A stretch of DNA of 64,000 bases from Dipteris shenzhenensis (lineage: Eukaryota > Polypodiophyta > Polypodiopsida > Gleicheniales). The DNA is taken from NCBI GenBank assembly GCA_047967505.1, contig CM106541.1. The stretch is one strand, 5' to 3'. The stretch's first letter is position 1, and every line of letters begins with the position of its first letter. The translations under genes were made by a program, and so were the position numbers. The notes beneath the pieces are model-generated. The model saw only the letters and a list, made by a program, of their open reading frames with translations. It searched no databases and had not been told where the DNA came from. Shown in pieces: positions 46,028 to 58,099 of the stretch.

Positions 46028-47823
46028 CGTGTTAGCAGTGTGTCAGTCGCATTTACTCCCCCCCTCTTACACATACACACACACACTATTATTATTATTA
46101 TTATTATATACATGTGTGTGTGTATGTAATAATATATAGTATTTTATATATTATTTAATATATATTATAATATCATATATTATATTCGAATATCATGGCC
46201 TAGAGCTCGAGAACTATAATGAAACCCTAGATCATGGCCTTAAGAGCTCAAGAACTAGAATGAAATCCTTGTTTTTAAGGACTAGAGATGACGCCACATG
46301 TCCTCTACCAAGTTCTTTCGACTGTTAATCACAGGTGAGATTTAAATATGCATACAACCAGCTTTTTGCATTTCCATCCTGTTCCTCCCATGTACTTAGA
46401 CCCTAGTTCCCTAGGAAGTTTCATAAAGCATTTATGATAGAAGAGACAATTTTGTGACTACAAATGGGACAAAAAACTGAATACTTATTTCCTTTCTTTT
46501 CCCACCCATGTGGTAAGACTCTAAAGTAAATGTTAATCTGTGGTATATTTGACACCTTGCACATGTTGCAGATCTACAAGGACAAACAAGGTTGAGCTGG
46601 AGAATTCGACGAGAGATTATACTAGGCACAACTAAAGGGCTTGCATATCTGCACCATGATGCACACGTGCGAATTGTCCATAGGGACATTAAGGCATCAA
46701 ACATTCTATTGGATGATAAGCTACACCCAAAAATTTCTGATTTTGGCTTAGCTAGGCTATTTTCAGTTAGCCAAACCCACATTAGCACACAAATTGCAGG
46801 AACACTGTAAGATCCCTTCTTGCTACACCTTTACTTCTTTATCAACTACATCAAGCTTCATTGTTTGTTAAAGTACGCTTGCTTGCATAGAGTAGAATTT
46901 AGAAAAAGGAAAATAGCCCAAAATAGTAGTTACATTCCATTTACATGCCACCTATTTTCTTAGCATTTCCCTTCAATAATTGATAAATCTATTTCTATGC
47001 AGGGGTTATCTTGCTCCCAAGTATGCAATGCATGGACAACTCACAGAAAAGTCTGACGTTTTTAGCTTTGGGCTTGTCATTTTGGAGATAATAAGTGGAC
47101 GAAGAGTTCTGGATATTAACCTACATGAGGAACAACAAGTCCTTCTCAATTGGGTGAGTACACTCTTTGTTTAGGATAGATGACAATGCCTTCACATGTT
47201 TCCAACATAGTTTGATTGAGAAAAGAATAGCCACTCCCTTTGTTTTATAGTTTTGCAATAATTGTAGAAGCAATTTTACTAGAGATGAATTTTGCTCAAT
47301 GCATGATTTCTACTATTATTGTTATATAAATTGCATGATGGTATGAAGTCCTTGGTAGCTATAACAAGTTATTGCTTAAAATCTGTGGTGGCAGACATGG
47401 AATTTGTATCAAGAGCAACACCAATTGGAGCTAGTAGACCCATTATTGAACAATAATTATTCCATGAATGAAGCAGCTAGATACATTCATGTAGCACTAT
47501 TATGCACACAAGCAATTGCAGGATTGAGGCCCAACATGAACAAAGTGATTCTATTGCTGGATGGTCAATCAGAGATCTTGGACATACCCACCCAGCCTGC
47601 TTTTCTATCAAGTAGTGTCATTGAGGCTAAATTTGAAATGACCAATAATTATTCTCAAAATTATCAAAGAAATGCTCCATCATACGTGCCACCAATTTTG
47701 TTCGAACCTAGTCTAGCTAGCACATCCTCTCCTTCTCAATTGTCACCCTCTAGAACTCCCCTCATCTCCAAAGCATCTACAAATATTGTATCTTCCATTA
47801 GTGATGTACCTGAGCCTCGATGA
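43983..47823 (+). CDS. Cysteine-rich receptor-like kinase (DUF26 CRK), ectodomain damaged
   Basis: A plasma-membrane receptor kinase of the plant CRK family; these act in stress and defence signalling, ligands mostly unknown. The ectodomain-TM part spans 43,983-45,172. Kinase exons are 45,290-45,500, 46,572-46,806, 47,003-47,153 and 47,395-47,823, all with GT..AG borders and consistent phase. The TM segment at about 44,757-44,829 is followed by KRKRPR (44,838-44,855). Kinase: [10 protein letters not shown] loop, VAIKKL with catalytic Lys at 45,323-45,325, HRDIKASN (46,679-), DFG (46,739-46,747). The APE motif reads APK (AAG at 47,018-47,020). The tail after RPNMNKVI is long and Ser/Pro-rich (about 85 residues). 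Frame changes between TM and the ETPDPGP juxtamembrane stretch suggest an unplaced intron ending near 45,016. No start codon is certain. The kinase half looks intact; whether the gene makes a full receptor is doubtful. Confidence 0.85.
44132..44430 (+). pseudogene. Gnk2-like (DUF26) ectodomain with in-frame stop
   Basis: The frame [20 protein letters not shown], stop, [20 protein letters not shown], then [20 protein letters not shown] fits one DUF26 domain. The C-X8-C-X2-C signature has its cysteines at 44,306, 44,333 and 44,342, and a conserved SCYYRFE strand ends the domain. A TAA at 44,204-44,206 interrupts the first helix, and the likely signal-peptide core ([15 protein letters not shown], about 43,999-44,045) lies in another frame. 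CRKs normally carry two DUF26 domains; only traces of a second (Cys-rich AKCCFQGY) remain before the TM segment. Confidence 0.7.
45781..46170. repeat. CT, CA and ATT microsatellites in kinase intron
   Basis: (CT)n at 45,799-45,818, 45,882-45,906 and 45,990-46,024, CA runs between them, (ATT)n near 46,088-46,105 and a TATA-rich end. All lie inside the 1.07-kb intron between kinase exons 45,290-45,500 and 46,572-46,806. Confidence 0.95.
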
Positions 47824-48930
47824 ACCAGACATTGTGCTCTTCCTATGTTTTCTAATTATAAGAAGGGTGAACTGCTTCACAAAATGTTTTGATGATGGAG
47901 GTGTGATCTATTTATATCGATGTATGCCAAAAATTCTAGATCTAGTACTATTGCAGTGCATTTCTTGTCTTTTAGACTAGAAAAATATAATGTTTTATGC
48001 CTCCTTTATGCTTGTTTCTACACTAGATGTTTCATAATTCTCATTACACAATGGTCCTTTTTTCCATCAATTGTGGTTGGGCATAGTCATTGATAAGACA
48101 AAATAAGGCTTTACAATGGAAAAATGAGAAGCATTACTCACAGTAATTTGATACTAATAGAGGAACACATGTGAAGATAGGCATTAAGGAGGACGGCCAT
48201 CATAAATGCTTAAGATTGGGAATGTTTAAAAAATCGCACAAGGGTGATGGTAGAAGTAGTATACAAGCTAGGAAGAACAAGGAATAGATGTACACAAATG
48301 AGATACGGTTGACTAACTATTCATCAAAAACTACGGGAATTTACTCAAAAAGAGCCTCATGAGGAGTGGATTATCAAAATAAATTAAGAACTAACAAGGC
48401 CTATGGAGGGTCCCATCACCCCCATATTGGGACAAAAAGGTACACCTCCCTAAGCCCTTGGGGGTCCCAAAAAGTGCACCTACCTATCCCACTTGGAGTG
48501 GCCCCTCACTTCCTCAAAGTTGACTCTCTTTACACTTTTCTGGTGGTCCCCATCCCCAAAAAGTATCTCGGGGATAACCTTCTCACAAAAAAATTGAATT
48601 TTTTCAAAAGTGCCAGAAATGTCCCAAAACCCTTCTAAACCTTCCCTAAATTATACCTATGCATCCAAATCACTTTCCAACAACTAATCCCTACTCCTTC
48701 TCACCATAATCATGAGCACGAAAGGGGGTAGCTAACATCTGTGCAAATGGCTAATTGTCAATGTTGGCTATGTGTGATGGGGTTTGATGCTTGTGGATAC
48801 TATTATGAAGTAACTAAGCGCACTGTCTATTTTGTTTTACCTGATAAGTTTGCTCATACCTAGATTCATGTAGATGTATGTCCGTTAGGATTGCATTTGA
48901 TATCCCCCCTTGTTTTCTTTAGGGGTTTTC
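47824..48930. other. Intergenic, nothing recognised
   Basis: Downstream of the kinase stop. Frames are short and domain-free. It ends at the visible start of the right-hand duplicate block. Confidence 0.6.
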
Positions 48931-49559
48931 TGATTATAATATAAGCTAGCATACTATACACCCCCAAAAGAAGAGGGATTGTGTTTGATCAGCTCTGCTT
49001 TTACTGCTAGGTCTATAAGAATGTTGATGTGGTCACATATTAGTATAGCCCACGCCTGCTTTTGGGTTGGAGTTTGTTTTTACAATAAAAGCCCAACTTC
49101 TTAGCCTGTGTAGATGCGTGAATCTCCATCATTAACATGGAAACACATGCATGTGTCCTCTAGCTAATTTTGGGTGCAGTTTATACGAGTAGCGGCCTTT
49201 GTGGCCACTACTCTAGAAGTGATTGAGCATAGAATTGAGAGAGCATGGTGGGTAGGGAGGGACCCCAACCGAGAGTAGCCCCTTATCATATGATTCCATG
49301 ATGCCCAGGCACCACTTTCGGCTTTATGTCGTAGGTTAGCCTTACGAGACCAGCCAGCGATCTCGATGGATGAGGATCTCACTCCACTAAAGGTTGAGGA
49401 GAGGCGCTTTCTGTTGCAGTAGCAGGATCAGGCCCACAAGGAGGGGAAGTGGGCGGTAGTACGAGATAGACGACTCCTTATAGGCCCTCGTCGGGCACCC
49501 ACCTCTCCTCCCACATAGGGAGGCAGGGTCTATTAGACTCAGACATCCGAGACCCTATC

Positions 49560-49775
49560 TTGTACCATCTGGAACTGTAATGGTACCTTATGATCAAAAC
49601 CAGGGAACTTCTCGGAATCCTATATAGGTCACGACATAGTCCTTTATACAGAGACACATCAGAGTCTAGAGCACCCACTACCAGTAGTCAGCAGGTATAC
49701 ATGGGAGTCTGCCTACAAAGATGACACGAGGGATACAAGAGGGGTTCAAGGGTCAGGAGGAGTCGCAGTCCTTTA
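49560..49775 (+). pseudogene. LINE endonuclease fragment, right copy
   Basis: Carries the WNCNG..HDIVLYTET part only. The sequence breaks at 49,775 in the middle of the SRGVAVLY strand that continues in the left copy, showing that this side lost the remainder. Confidence 0.6.
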
Positions 49776-52700
49776 AATTTTTATTATACATACAATTAAA
49801 ATCATCATGCCCAAATTTGGTATAGGTGTTGCAGTACTTGTCTTGCCCCTATGTGACCTTGTTGTGTGTTAATAGGTTTTTTCTACGTCATTAACTAACA
49901 TATAGATACAACATTTATGGATTTCAACACCAACAGTTGGAAATAGAGAAAACAAGTAAGTTGATTTCAGCACCAGCAATTGGAAATAGAAAAAACAAAT
50001 TAGGGAAAAACCATAAGACATTTGATTCAAGTCGCAGCCCCAAAATACAATGTGAAAACACAAAACAAAACATACAGTAATAAACAAAATGGTAGAAGGA
50101 AATGCCAAAAGATTTAATGATGAATACGTTGCTCATATCATCGCAATGTGCAACTTCTCAATGGTCGGGATCAAAAATATCAAACACTTTTGAATTAGAA
50201 AGAACAACCAGTTCAACAACAATCGGAGGTGTGTTTCCTATATAAATTCTACTTTCTTGCCAATGATCATCCACGACTTGTGAGAATGTCAAGAGTTTGA
50301 ACTAAGATACATTTAAACTACTGACCACATATGTGTCCTATGGCCACAGTCCTAACTTGATTATGTGGGATGGCCATAGAGGGGCCTAAAATATGCCATC
50401 TTGGCCATAAAGGTTTGATAAGTGCAGTTTCGACTACGAGTTGGAGATAGTAGTGTCATTAGAGACATATTGACTGGAGGTGGGTTAGTAATAACACTTT
50501 GGCACACCCAAGGGATGGATGACAACTTGATTAATAAATTTAAGTGGCTATTAAGGGATGTATATATATATATATATATCATTTTAGGCAAACCCAAGGC
50601 CAAGAACCCAAATGACTCAAATGATGCTTACTAAGAGACAAAATGTGACTCGAACTATGATGATGTCCCATTGAAGACCACAGGCCAACACCAACTAGTT
50701 GAAAAGAGGCTAGTGGGATCTGCATAGCTATATCTAAGCTCAAACTATCTAGAAGTGAAGGCACTACCCCTAATAGTAACACATGAATTCATGTCACCTT
50801 GTGTTGCTCATGCTATATCTCCACCTATAGTAGCAGCAGCTGGCCAAGATGGAACTCATCCTCAAAAAGTTCTCTAAAAGAAATGGGTGTTAATATTCTT
50901 CAATACCCTCTAGTACATAGAGGGTCATATGTCTTCCAGCTCCTAGGCATCATCAAAATTATCTAATGGGGTAGTGAAGATGATAGCTGAAGCAAGTAGA
51001 GGTAGAGGTGGAGCCATAAGTGGAGGCATCATAACCTAATTTTGGACATGGGCCTACATGAGTTGGGATAAGGCTAGATATCATAGCGGTTTTGGTATAT
51101 TTTCCTATATGGCCAAGTGTGCAAGTCATGTGTGCTTCTTAGACCGAGACATTGTTGGGCACTAGTTAGTTCCTCCTACAAGTTCTGCTACTTCCAACAG
51201 AGCTCTTGGGGTGCCCATACGTAAATCAATCACCTCCTTGCTGAGCTTATCCTTCTCGTGAGTGACTTGGAGGAAATGCTACCACTCAAAGGTCTTCTTC
51301 TTGCCCCATAACTTTTTGGTAATGGTGGGAATGGTGGTGGCACTGGACAAGGGGTGTTTAGATGTGTTAGCCCAAGCCACAACTTCCTCTTTCAATAACC
51401 CCAGGTGCCTTTGGAGCACGTGCTATGTTGCTTGAGGGACAATATTTCCTTGTCCTTCTCCTCTTCTTCTTTGCTCCAGGCCTTACCCTCCAAGTCAAAT
51501 GGTAGCCTGGTTGCCTCAAGGTCTACCTTGGCCACATCCTAGTTGTGTTAGAGTGCTAGTATCTACTCCTTCAAGAGCACATTGCACTAGGACTTTGGAG
51601 AGAATCCTTGGACTAGGTCAGCAAGGAGGGTGATAGAGTTTGGGCATGGTAGTTTGCTTATTATGGGTGCCTTTCTCTTATCAAGATCTTTAGCCACATT
51701 TTGTGTGTTGACCATCTTGGTGTTGTTAGTTGGGACAATGTCACAATGCATGCGTGTGGCTAATGATTGGGTCCAATTATCTGCAAGGCCTGCTTGGGGG
51801 ACTACATAGATGCACTTGTGTTGTTGGCATCTAGCCCTATCTTGTCTCAAGGAAGGATCACCAAGCATTTTTAGTCGGGGATGAGGATGTGCTCAGCTAT
51901 TCAATGTACTACTACCACTTCTTGGCTAGCTACGTCGTAAGGAGATCAGAGAGCTTGGATAACCCTTCTAGGTTCTATGTTGTTGGATTGTAGAGAGACT
52001 AAACCTAGGCATCAAGAATTAGGACAAGCATTTGCATTAGCATACTATTGGTAAAGGCTATCGAGCATCCTAACAGGCTCTACATAGAAATCCCTCTGTG
52101 CTTGGCAGAGCAAGGTGACTTCTTTTGTAGATGCTTGACTAGGTGTTTAAGATGCTCCCTTTATGTTGTTACCTAGTGGGTGGTTCTAGCAAGAGTGGCA
52201 CACAACCAATCTACTTCCAGGCACAACTATTTCTTAGTGGTGGCAAGGAACTTCGACAAGTATTTGGCACAATGTTCTGCAACTTGGAGTTTGGGGACCT
52301 AGGGTAGTGACACTTGTAGGGCATCGGGTTGCACGTTTACTAGGCTTTCTATTTGAACTTTGCACTTATATTCTGTGATGATGGATCTATTAAGGCCAGA
52401 GTGAGTGGAGTTTGGGGGCTTAGTGGTGGCCACAATTGTAGGTGCATAGTGGCAGATACCTAGGGAAGTGAGGCCGGCTTATTAGGTAGCAAAACAATTA
52501 TTGTAGTGGATGAGGTTGCCATGATTTATCCAAGTAATGATGCTTTGAGACTTGGTATGGATGGGGGTGGTCCTCCATGACAGCATGGCTACTTCCAAGA
52601 GTTGTGTGCAATGCAACCAGTCTTGAATAGCAGTGAGATTTGTGTCAAGCTTAGTGAAGGTGTTGTAGATCACCATGGTAGTAGAGCAAGCACACAAAGG

Positions 52701-53462
52701 AGACACCTGTAGAAAGGCAAGGGCTGTGAGCAGTGAGAAAGCAAGAAAGCCAAGGAAGAGAACTATGGAAACTAACAAAGGCAAATGTGCAAGCATGAGC
52801 GACAGGAAATTGAGCAAAAATTCAGTTATTGAGGGCAACAAATTGCTTCATGCAAGGCTAATAGGAGAGAACAGTGGGCAGCATGCATGTAGAAGCATGA
52901 GCACTAAAGTTAGAGGTTCATTCCAAAAAAATGCAACTACAATCGCCTCAAAAATAGTTTGTGCACCCATGAATGATGACTCAACATCTGACACAATGAC
53001 ATTCACACGTGTTGATGTGATAGCTATTGCTTTTGGCTACTCCTCAAGAAATGGGTAAGGAAGCATGGGGCCAAAATAGGGCCTATGATGATAGCCATTA
53101 ACTATCTTCTTAAATGTATCACCCTATAATGTGCCCAATAAAAATCTAGCATCATAGAACCAATGAACAATCCAATATGGTCCAGACCACTAGATATTTA
53201 TCTTGCCATGGTGGAGGCCCTACTCAAACTGAAATAAGAGCACTACTCAGACTGAAATAAGAGCACTTATACTGAAATAAGAGCACTACACCCTTTTCTT
53301 TAAAGATCCAGAGTTTGGCATGCTGATCTACCCACTTCTTCCTATGGCATTATGTGACATTAGAGACATATGATGCTATGAATGACCTTCACTGAGCTTG
53401 TGGAGTTGGTCCATCTGATGCATAAGAGACTATTCTAGGATCAACTGTTCAATCACCATGAT
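49776..53462. other. Unclassified repeat DNA, right copy
   Basis: Two left-copy segments (4,795-5,387 and 7,938 onward) are joined at 50,366-50,368 with a 3-base overlap, TGG. No domain-bearing gene; content as described for 7,938-11,039. Confidence 0.65.
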
Positions 53463-54552
53463 CTAGGAACTCAAAACCAAGAACTCGATGGGTATAATTG
53501 CCTCAATGCCATAAACCATTTTGAAGTGGTGGAGGCTAGTTGCATATTTATATGATGTATGAAGTCCCAAAGGGCGGAATATAACTTTTGATCCAGTTCT
53601 CATTGATGACCTTCTTCTATTCTTTTTGGATGAGCTTCTTGGTGGATGATTCTGCCTAATCATTGGCTTGAGCATAGTAGATAATGGAGAGCTTATGGGG
53701 ATAATTATATGCGTCTTTGTAAGCTTGGACATGACATCATTGACAAAGTGGCACTAATGATCTCCACTAGACATTTGAAACAGGTCATAATTTTCTCATT
53801 GAATTTGGCTATAGAAGCTGCTAAATTGTCTCTCATTGCTCGTGCCTCAACCCTGTATCGGTTGTGAATAACGTACTTGTTTCAAGATGCATGGGTGGCT
53901 GGATTGAAAAGACCGATGAAGTCTAAGCCCCATTTTTAGAATGGATTGAGGGCGAGGACTGCTTGTGTGGCATGTGATCATGAATGGTGGGCAAACCCAA
54001 CCATTGGCAGACATCACAATGCATGGCAAAGGTGATGGCATCACCAAGAATAGTAGACCACCATAGTCTAGCCTGAAGGATTTCTAGACTATAGTATCAT
54101 CGGCAAGAATAGTAGGCCAAAATGGACTGTTCATGTGGTGGCACACATCAATGAAGAACTTTGTCAAGGCTAAGGTGATAAAGACATCCCATGATGATGC
54201 AACGATTTTGACACCAGAGGGTGAGTTGCTTGCGCCTCTATTTTAGGGCAGGTGTTTTTTACCATGGATTTTGCTTTCAACAAACTAGAACATATCATCA
54301 TACCACATTGGTACAAATGCTAGAACATTATCTTGCATCTATTGTTCATCTAATGCCATCGGTGGTGCTCCATCCAACACCTTGGTTAGAGTTGTGTCAA
54401 GTTTCACAGCCGCAATCACTTTTTGGTCTACATCAAGGAAATAATCCACCACAAATAGATTGGGGTATAATTTGCTTCTTTCTTGGTGGTCTAGTAGTTC
54501 TTCTTCACATTGGGCAATTGCTGACCAGTGTATTAGATGGTTCAGTACCACC
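53463..54552 (-). pseudogene. Ty3/Gypsy integrase fragment, right copy
   Basis: Same antisense integrase as 11,040-12,204, with the zinc-binding CDVCQ, KWGLDFIG and VYGIEAIIPIEF strands (IPIEF is closer to consensus here than the left copy's ILIEF). The RT/RNase H piece is removed: at 54,552 the Gypsy sequence is fused to Copia A RNase H, giving a chimeric minus-strand frame at 54,339-54,716. Confidence 0.8.
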
Positions 54553-56381
54553 AAAATCCACCTCAACCACACTGCCTCGCAAGAAGCAAAGCAAACTGAT
54601 TTGTACTCAGCCTCAATAGAAGAAAGAGCAACTGTAGGTTGCTTCTTGGTGACCCATGACATAGCTCCAGATCCAAGTGAGAAACAGTAACCTGTCACTG
54701 ATCTCCTGCAATCCACGTCTCCTGCCTAATCCGAGTCACAAAATCCAATCAAGATGTTGCCCTTGGTATAGGTGATGTATTTTAGCACTCACATCCCTGA
54801 CCTCCAATGGTTCTCTCGGGGCTTATTGGAAAACCTGCTTAGTACACCAGTCGCAAAACTGATGTCCGACCGTGTGTTGCACAAGTAAATCAAACTGCCC
54901 ACAAGCCTTCTGTACTTCGCTTCGTCCACTAGTGGTGATGAATCCTTGTTTGAGAGCTTCACGTCAACCTCCATAGGGTACCAACTATCTTGCACTCAAC
55001 CATGCCAAATGCCTTCAATATCTCTCCAGCATACTTCAGTTGTGAGATGAAGATCTGTTTCGGCTCTTGCCAAACTTCAATCCCCAAACAGAAATGCATC
55101 AGCTGTCATTTCAACTCTCTTCCTAGCAAATGCTTTGTCTATGAGATCTTCTCTTCATGGTTCCCTGTTATGACAAGGTCGTCCACATAAAGGACCACGA
55201 TCATACACCTACCTCCTTCTCTGAAGATATACAAATTTGCATCAGATGGGCTCCTCCTGAACCCGTTTTGCAAAAAATAGGCATCATTTCACTGGTACCA
55301 CGCTCGCGGGGCCTGTTTCAGCCCGTAAAGTGCCTTCCTCAGTTTACAGACTTTACCTTCTGAATCGGGGATCACAAAACCTAGTGGTTGTTCCATATAT
55401 ACCTCCTTGAGATCCCCATTCAACAAGGCAAATTTTACATCCATCTGAAACACAGGCCAACTTCCCTGGGTAGCTAAAGCCAAAACACTGTGAATTGTGG
55501 TTACTCGAGTTGTGGGAGCAAAAGTATCCTGATAATCAAAACCATGTACTTGTGTGAATCCTTTTGCCACGAGCCGAGCCTTGTACTTATCCAATGTGCC
55601 GTCGGACTTGTACTTGGTCTTGTACACCTACTTGGTGCCGATTAGCTTCTGTTTTGGTGGACGATCCACAAGGTCCCAAGTGTTGTTCTTCATTATGGAG
55701 CCATACTCCAACTGCATAGCCTCCATCCACCTATCATCACCCTGTGCCTCTTCAAGACACTTGGGTTCACTGAGCACGGATCACTTCTGTCATCCAAGCA
55801 TAGTTGACCAAGTGTTCCTACGCCCTTCTTTGCTCCTCTAATCTCTTGGACCTGCGGTGTTCGGATGGTTCCTCCTCAATGGCTGGAGGTTCTCTACCAT
55901 CCAAAAGCTGCTTTACCCACTTCGAGAATGGTCGTTGCCATTGTGGTTCTGCAGGCTCTTCTTCATCTTCTTTATCTTGAATCCTCCCAAGCACTGTTGG
56001 GCGAGTTCGGTCTTCTGTTGGTGGTGGTACTGGATGGATATCTTGGTCCTGGTTGTCTGGGAAGGAAGCATCCTCCTCCAATTGATGTGGCTGTTCTGAG
56101 AAGACCACATCATGACTTACTATTACCTTCTTGGTAATAGGGTTAGAGAGACGCTAACCCTTCACCTCTTCACTGTAGCCCAAGACAATACACTTCCGGC
56201 TCTTTGGTTCCCATTTGGTCCAGTTAGCATCAGGGACATGCACAAAACAGTCACATCCAAAAACTCTGAAATGTGCAGTTGAAGGTTTCTTACCAAAAAA
56301 GGCCTACAGTGGAGTCATCCCGTTCACAGCCTTCGTGTAGCTACGATTCAGAATGCAAACTACCGTGTTACATGCTTCAGC
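54553..56381 (-). pseudogene. Copia A RNase H, RT and linker, right copy
   Basis: Minus strand: acidic/proline linker at 55,818-56,108; RT at 55,289-55,627 (YKTKYKSDGTLDKYKARLVA, FDYQDTFAPTTRV, QMDVKFALLNGDL) and 54,789-54,995; RNase H remnant [13 protein letters not shown] with SSIEAEY (Ser-Thr-Glu changed to Ser-Ile-Glu) at 54,553-54,716. The C-terminal RNase H, PPT and 3' LTR are deleted. Confidence 0.9.
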
Positions 56382-58029
56382 CTAGAAAGCCTTTGACAAA
56401 TCTTTCCCTTTCATCATACTCCTGCCCATTTCGCAGATGACGTGCATCTTGTGCTCTGCTACTCCATTTTGCTGTGATGTATGTGGTGGGGGCTTCTGCC
56501 TCTTGATCCCGTGACTTTTGCAATAACTTTCAAATTCAGTTGATGTGAACTCTCCACCTCTGTCTGATCTCAATTTCTTCACCTTCCTCCCCGATTCTTT
56601 CTCGACCATTACATGCCATTCCTTGAACTTACTAAAAGCCTCGTCTTTAGTCTTCAGGAAGTATATCCATATCCTTCTACTGTAGTCATCGATCAGCGTC
56701 ATGTAGTAAGAACCACCCAAAGCTTCCGTCTCCATCTTTCCGCAGAGATCCGTGTGAACGAGCTCTAGAGGAGCCTTTGCCCTGCTGGCCTCTTTAGGAA
56801 AGGGCTGCCGATGCTGCTTGCCCATCATGCAAGCTTCACATACATCGGGCAGATCTAAAATTTCTATTAGGTCTGCAATCATTCCACTTTTATGCATCTC
56901 CTTTAAAGACCTAAGGTTTAGATGACCAAACCTCTCATGCCACAGCTTAGTGTTCTTCACATCGGCTCGAGCACTGAAAACTAAGAGTTCGTAGATGTTG
57001 TTGCACCATGTACCTTTACCAATGACCTTCCCTTGAAGATCCAAGATCTGTGCACCAGTCTTATTGAATTGAACTTTGAGGTCCCGATGCGTGATCGCAG
57101 AAACAGACAACAAGTTCCTCTTGATATCTACTGCCTTCGTGCAAATCTCCTCAATTGCTACGAACAGCTCTACTGGTACTGCTTGTGTGCTGTTGCTGGA
57201 CTCTTTCTTTACTCCATCCTTCTCATCTGCAATCTTCTTTCGGCACTCATTCTGCTTGTGTCCTGCCTTGTTGCAATAGAAGCACTTGATCTTCTTCTTT
57301 CTCTTTTTATCATTAGAAGAAGATGGGTTACCAGAGTCCTTACCCTTACCTTTCTTTGATCCAATCCAGAAAGCCGAATCTTCTCCTGTCCTCGCCTTTT
57401 CATGCATCTCCTCCTCTAGAAGCATCGCACTGAAATCCTCAAAGTTGAGGGGTAGATTTCTGTTCTGCGTATTCAGTGCCGTAACAAGACCGTCGTACTT
57501 TGGTGGGAGAATCCGTATGCACCTTCGTGCTAGATTCTTGCTGGTGATGGTGATGCCAATCACAATCATCTGATCGCACAGATTCTTCACCCTGGTGATG
57601 AACTTCTCTACCGCTTCAGACTCAGACAGTTTCTCATTCACGAATTGAGTCTCCAGATTCTGAATCCCCCACATCTGATTTGTGGTCTCGTACTGATTTC
57701 GCAAGACCGTCCATGCCTCCTTCATTGTGGTGACATGTTGAATTAACGCCATGACGGAATCACTTACACTGCAGACAATAGAACACAGCGCATCTGCATT
57801 TCTTCTTATCCACACGAGAATCTCATCCGCAGTTGGTACTATCTATTGTCCTACATTGGCTGGATCCAATCTCGCAACCGGCCTCACGTCCACCCCAGTA
57901 GCAGTATCCCAAAGCTTGTATGCGCTTAGGATGGGTCTTCATCTTGAACTTCCAAAGTGGATAGTTAGAGCCGTCCAACTTTTCGCTTTCGCCGAACGGT
58001 GGGATTCGCAGTCTTGCAGGCTGGGCCAT
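56382..58029 (-). pseudogene. Copia A gag-integrase, right copy, protease missing
   Basis: Gag starts at ATG 58,029 (MAQPARLRIPPFGESEKLDG), shifts frame near 57,910, meets a TAG near 57,843 and then runs 477 codons from 57,815 to 56,382. Order: UBN2-type gag (TTMKEAWTVLRNQYE..FITRVKNLCDQM), knuckle CFYCNKAGHKQNEC (about 57,242-57,285), then directly IKRNLLSVSAI, the pre-integrase domain (LWHERFGHLNLRSLKEM..CEACMMGKQ), and the integrase core with D in VHTDLCG, D in LRSDRGGEF and a QQNGVAE strand. About 50 codons separate knuckle and NLLSVS, and no D(S/T)GA protease is present. The left copy shares this gap, so it predates the duplication. Confidence 0.92.
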
Positions 58030-58087
58030 CTCTCACAATCTGCTCGCAAACATAAACACACTACCAAATCTTCTTGCTGGAGTCCAA

Positions 58088-58099
58088 GCTCTGATACCA
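58088..58099 (-). other. Primer binding site of Copia A
   Basis: GCTCTGATACCA on the plus strand is the complement of TGGTATCAGAGC (initiator Met tRNA) and touches the LTR at 58,100. The left copy has lost it. Confidence 0.92.
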
